A DNA stretch of 64,000 nt from Eopsaltria australis (taxonomy: Eukaryota; Chordata; Aves; Passeriformes; Petroicidae): contig JAVTVJ010000452.1 in assembly GCA_034509425.1 (NCBI GenBank), positions 496,001-560,000 on the forward strand, given 5' to 3'. Shown in pieces: positions 62,401 to 64,000 of this stretch (positions are counted from its first letter, which is position 1; each line of letters opens with the position of its first letter). Both the position numbers and the translations under genes were made by a program. Below the pieces are notes generated by a model, which was not told the origin of the DNA, did no database searches, and saw only the letters and a list, made by a program, of their open reading frames with translations.

Positions 62401-64000
62401 CATCCATCAACTATGAAACCATTTCAAAAGTTTGTAAAGAAAAGGTGGTGATCCCTTGACAAAAATATGCAGCTCTAGAGTACCAAGGATTGAGCAGGGA
62501 TTTGGAGTCTGTTCCTCACACCTGTTTTTGGCCTCCTTTCATTTTCTACAGCCTAGTCCTCTCCACTGAAAATACAGAACAGTCATTCTTACAGCAGGGT
62601 ATATCAGACACTTTTTGAAATTGTATACTCATTATATACAGAGAATAAGCAAAGCAGATTGTAAACCTGCAAAAAGCATGACACTTTTCATGTCCCTATG
62701 TAAGAATCTTAAAACCATTCTTGAATGCAAGGAACAAAAAAAAAACCAGTTTATTTCCAATAGCTTTTCTTCATAGTATATTTTATTCCCATTAGAGAAT
62801 TTTCCTCAAGCTTGGTAACCATTTTCCCCTATTGAAAGCTCTGCAGTTCTTACATGCACCTTATTTATAAGTCTTGTAATTAGAACCATGGAAGACTTTA
62901 GAGTGAGGCCATTAATATAAGCTTATAAGATGCCTTTATAGACCCCCTGCTAGTAACAATCCATCATTTAGGATTTCCATTTGAAAGCTGTTCTAACTTG
63001 ATTGTTTTTATTTACGAACTATACTGCTTGGTGAAGCTCCACAAGCACTGGGAAGACTAAGAAGCCTAAAACAGCGTAGTAAGTGGCACTTTCTATCATT
63101 ATGATGGGATTTAAAAGTAATAGTTCAGGATATTCTATTAGTTAAACAAAAAGGGGTTCAAAAAATGCATGGAGAAAAGCTCATCATAATTCAGAGTGTC
63201 GTAGCTGTAATGAAACCAAAGACTTGTCTGATTATACAAAAAAAAAATTCCTAAATGTCTTTTTACTAAAAAATGTTTAAATGTTGTGAAGGATTCAAAG
63301 AAAGAGAATGCAGATGTGCATTAAGGAATTTGTTTCTATTAGGTTAGATCAGTGCTCTTATTAAAATTCAGTAAACAAAATGTCACTTCAGGTATTTTGA
63401 TTTGATAGTTTGCACTGTCACACACGTTATACCTAATAAAGGATATTCTACCTTTGCATTAATTATGAGATTGAAAAGTGATAATTTAAAATTATTTTAG
63501 TCATTTTACATATAAGTAACCAGGTGTGACTTTCCAGTAAATAATAAGAAACATGGCATTTAAATTTGAATACGTTGATGTGGTAAATTTTATACTAGCG
63601 AGGAAACAGGCACATTAGTTAAGATTAAAAATTATTATTTTGCATTCCTAAACCCCACTACTAAAGTGGGATAAATTTTAAAGACATAAACATTTGTTGA
63701 TTTTGTAATCTGTATTGCAAGTCCTAAAAGAAATCCCAAACAACCACAAACTCCCCCCATCCCCAGAAGAGCTAAAAAGGCTGAAAATAAAATATCGATT
63801 TAAGAAAAAAGAGGTTTCATAAGTATGCAAAATATGATTTCTGAAACCTGTATCTTTTGATATGTTGCAATTCTACCATATTCATGAGGCTACAAGATTT
63901 ATTTATTGTTTTCTGATACAGATCAAATTCATTTTGCAATAGGACTCAAAGAAAAAAAAAGAAAGGTGTAATTGTGTCCAAGGAATATAAGAACATAATT
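59401..64000. other. Noncoding interval, no gene seen
   Basis: AT-rich sequence with (TTC)6 and scattered A/T runs. Frames are below 75 codons and unrecognised. Confidence 0.6.
62333..62350. repeat. (TTC)6 microsatellite
   Basis: Six perfect TTC units followed by CTC, in a pyrimidine-rich stretch. Confidence 0.85.

Noticed and set aside
1..64000. tRNA, rRNA, CRISPR, phage or bacterial operon content
   Set aside because: No tRNA-like cloverleaf, spaced direct repeats, ribosome-binding sites or dense gene packing were seen; the repeats are vertebrate-type.

Overview
The window looks like vertebrate nuclear DNA, most probably from a bird. It is AT-rich and almost free of long open frames, and it contains several truncated CR1 LINE fragments whose 3' ends carry the avian CR1 tail (ATTCTATG-type repeats). 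It also holds one retroviral-type solo LTR bounded by a target-site duplication. I found no prokaryotic-style genes, operons, CRISPR arrays, rRNA or tRNA. The species cannot be named from sequence alone.

Layout. 1-8.3 kb: unique-looking AT-rich DNA with a short tandem repeat (1189) and a striking inverted repeat (3106-3147). 8314-9920: a 1.6-kb solo LTR on the minus strand, flanked by AGCAT duplications, with a GC-rich interior. 10-17.4 kb: mostly unique sequence with (TG)16, an A16 run and a TA-rich tract. 17.4-22.2 kb: a minus-strand CR1 3' end and an older, heavily diverged CR1 stretch. 22-36.8 kb: unique sequence, with one exon-like segment that ends in a strong splice donor (31008-31131). 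36.8-40.4 kb: a plus-strand CR1 3' end, a G-rich tract and a (GAAAAA)15 array. 40.4-51.5 kb: unique sequence with a possible MIR-like fragment, a second exon-like segment (45797-46000), and a homeobox/POU-site-like block with two perfect stem-loops (46.4-47.5 kb). 51.5-59.5 kb: a cluster of four CR1 pieces, including a decayed reverse-transcriptase segment. 59.5-64 kb: unique AT-rich DNA.

Interpretation. The window is best read as an intergenic region or part of a very large intron. No complete protein-coding gene can be supported. Most of the longer open frames lie inside the LTR or CR1 copies, or look like chance frames. The two exon-like segments are hypotheses only. No undescribed biological system is evident. 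The best-supported structural observation is the LTR with its exact 5-bp duplication; the most testable open questions are the two candidate exons and the conserved-looking block near 47 kb.
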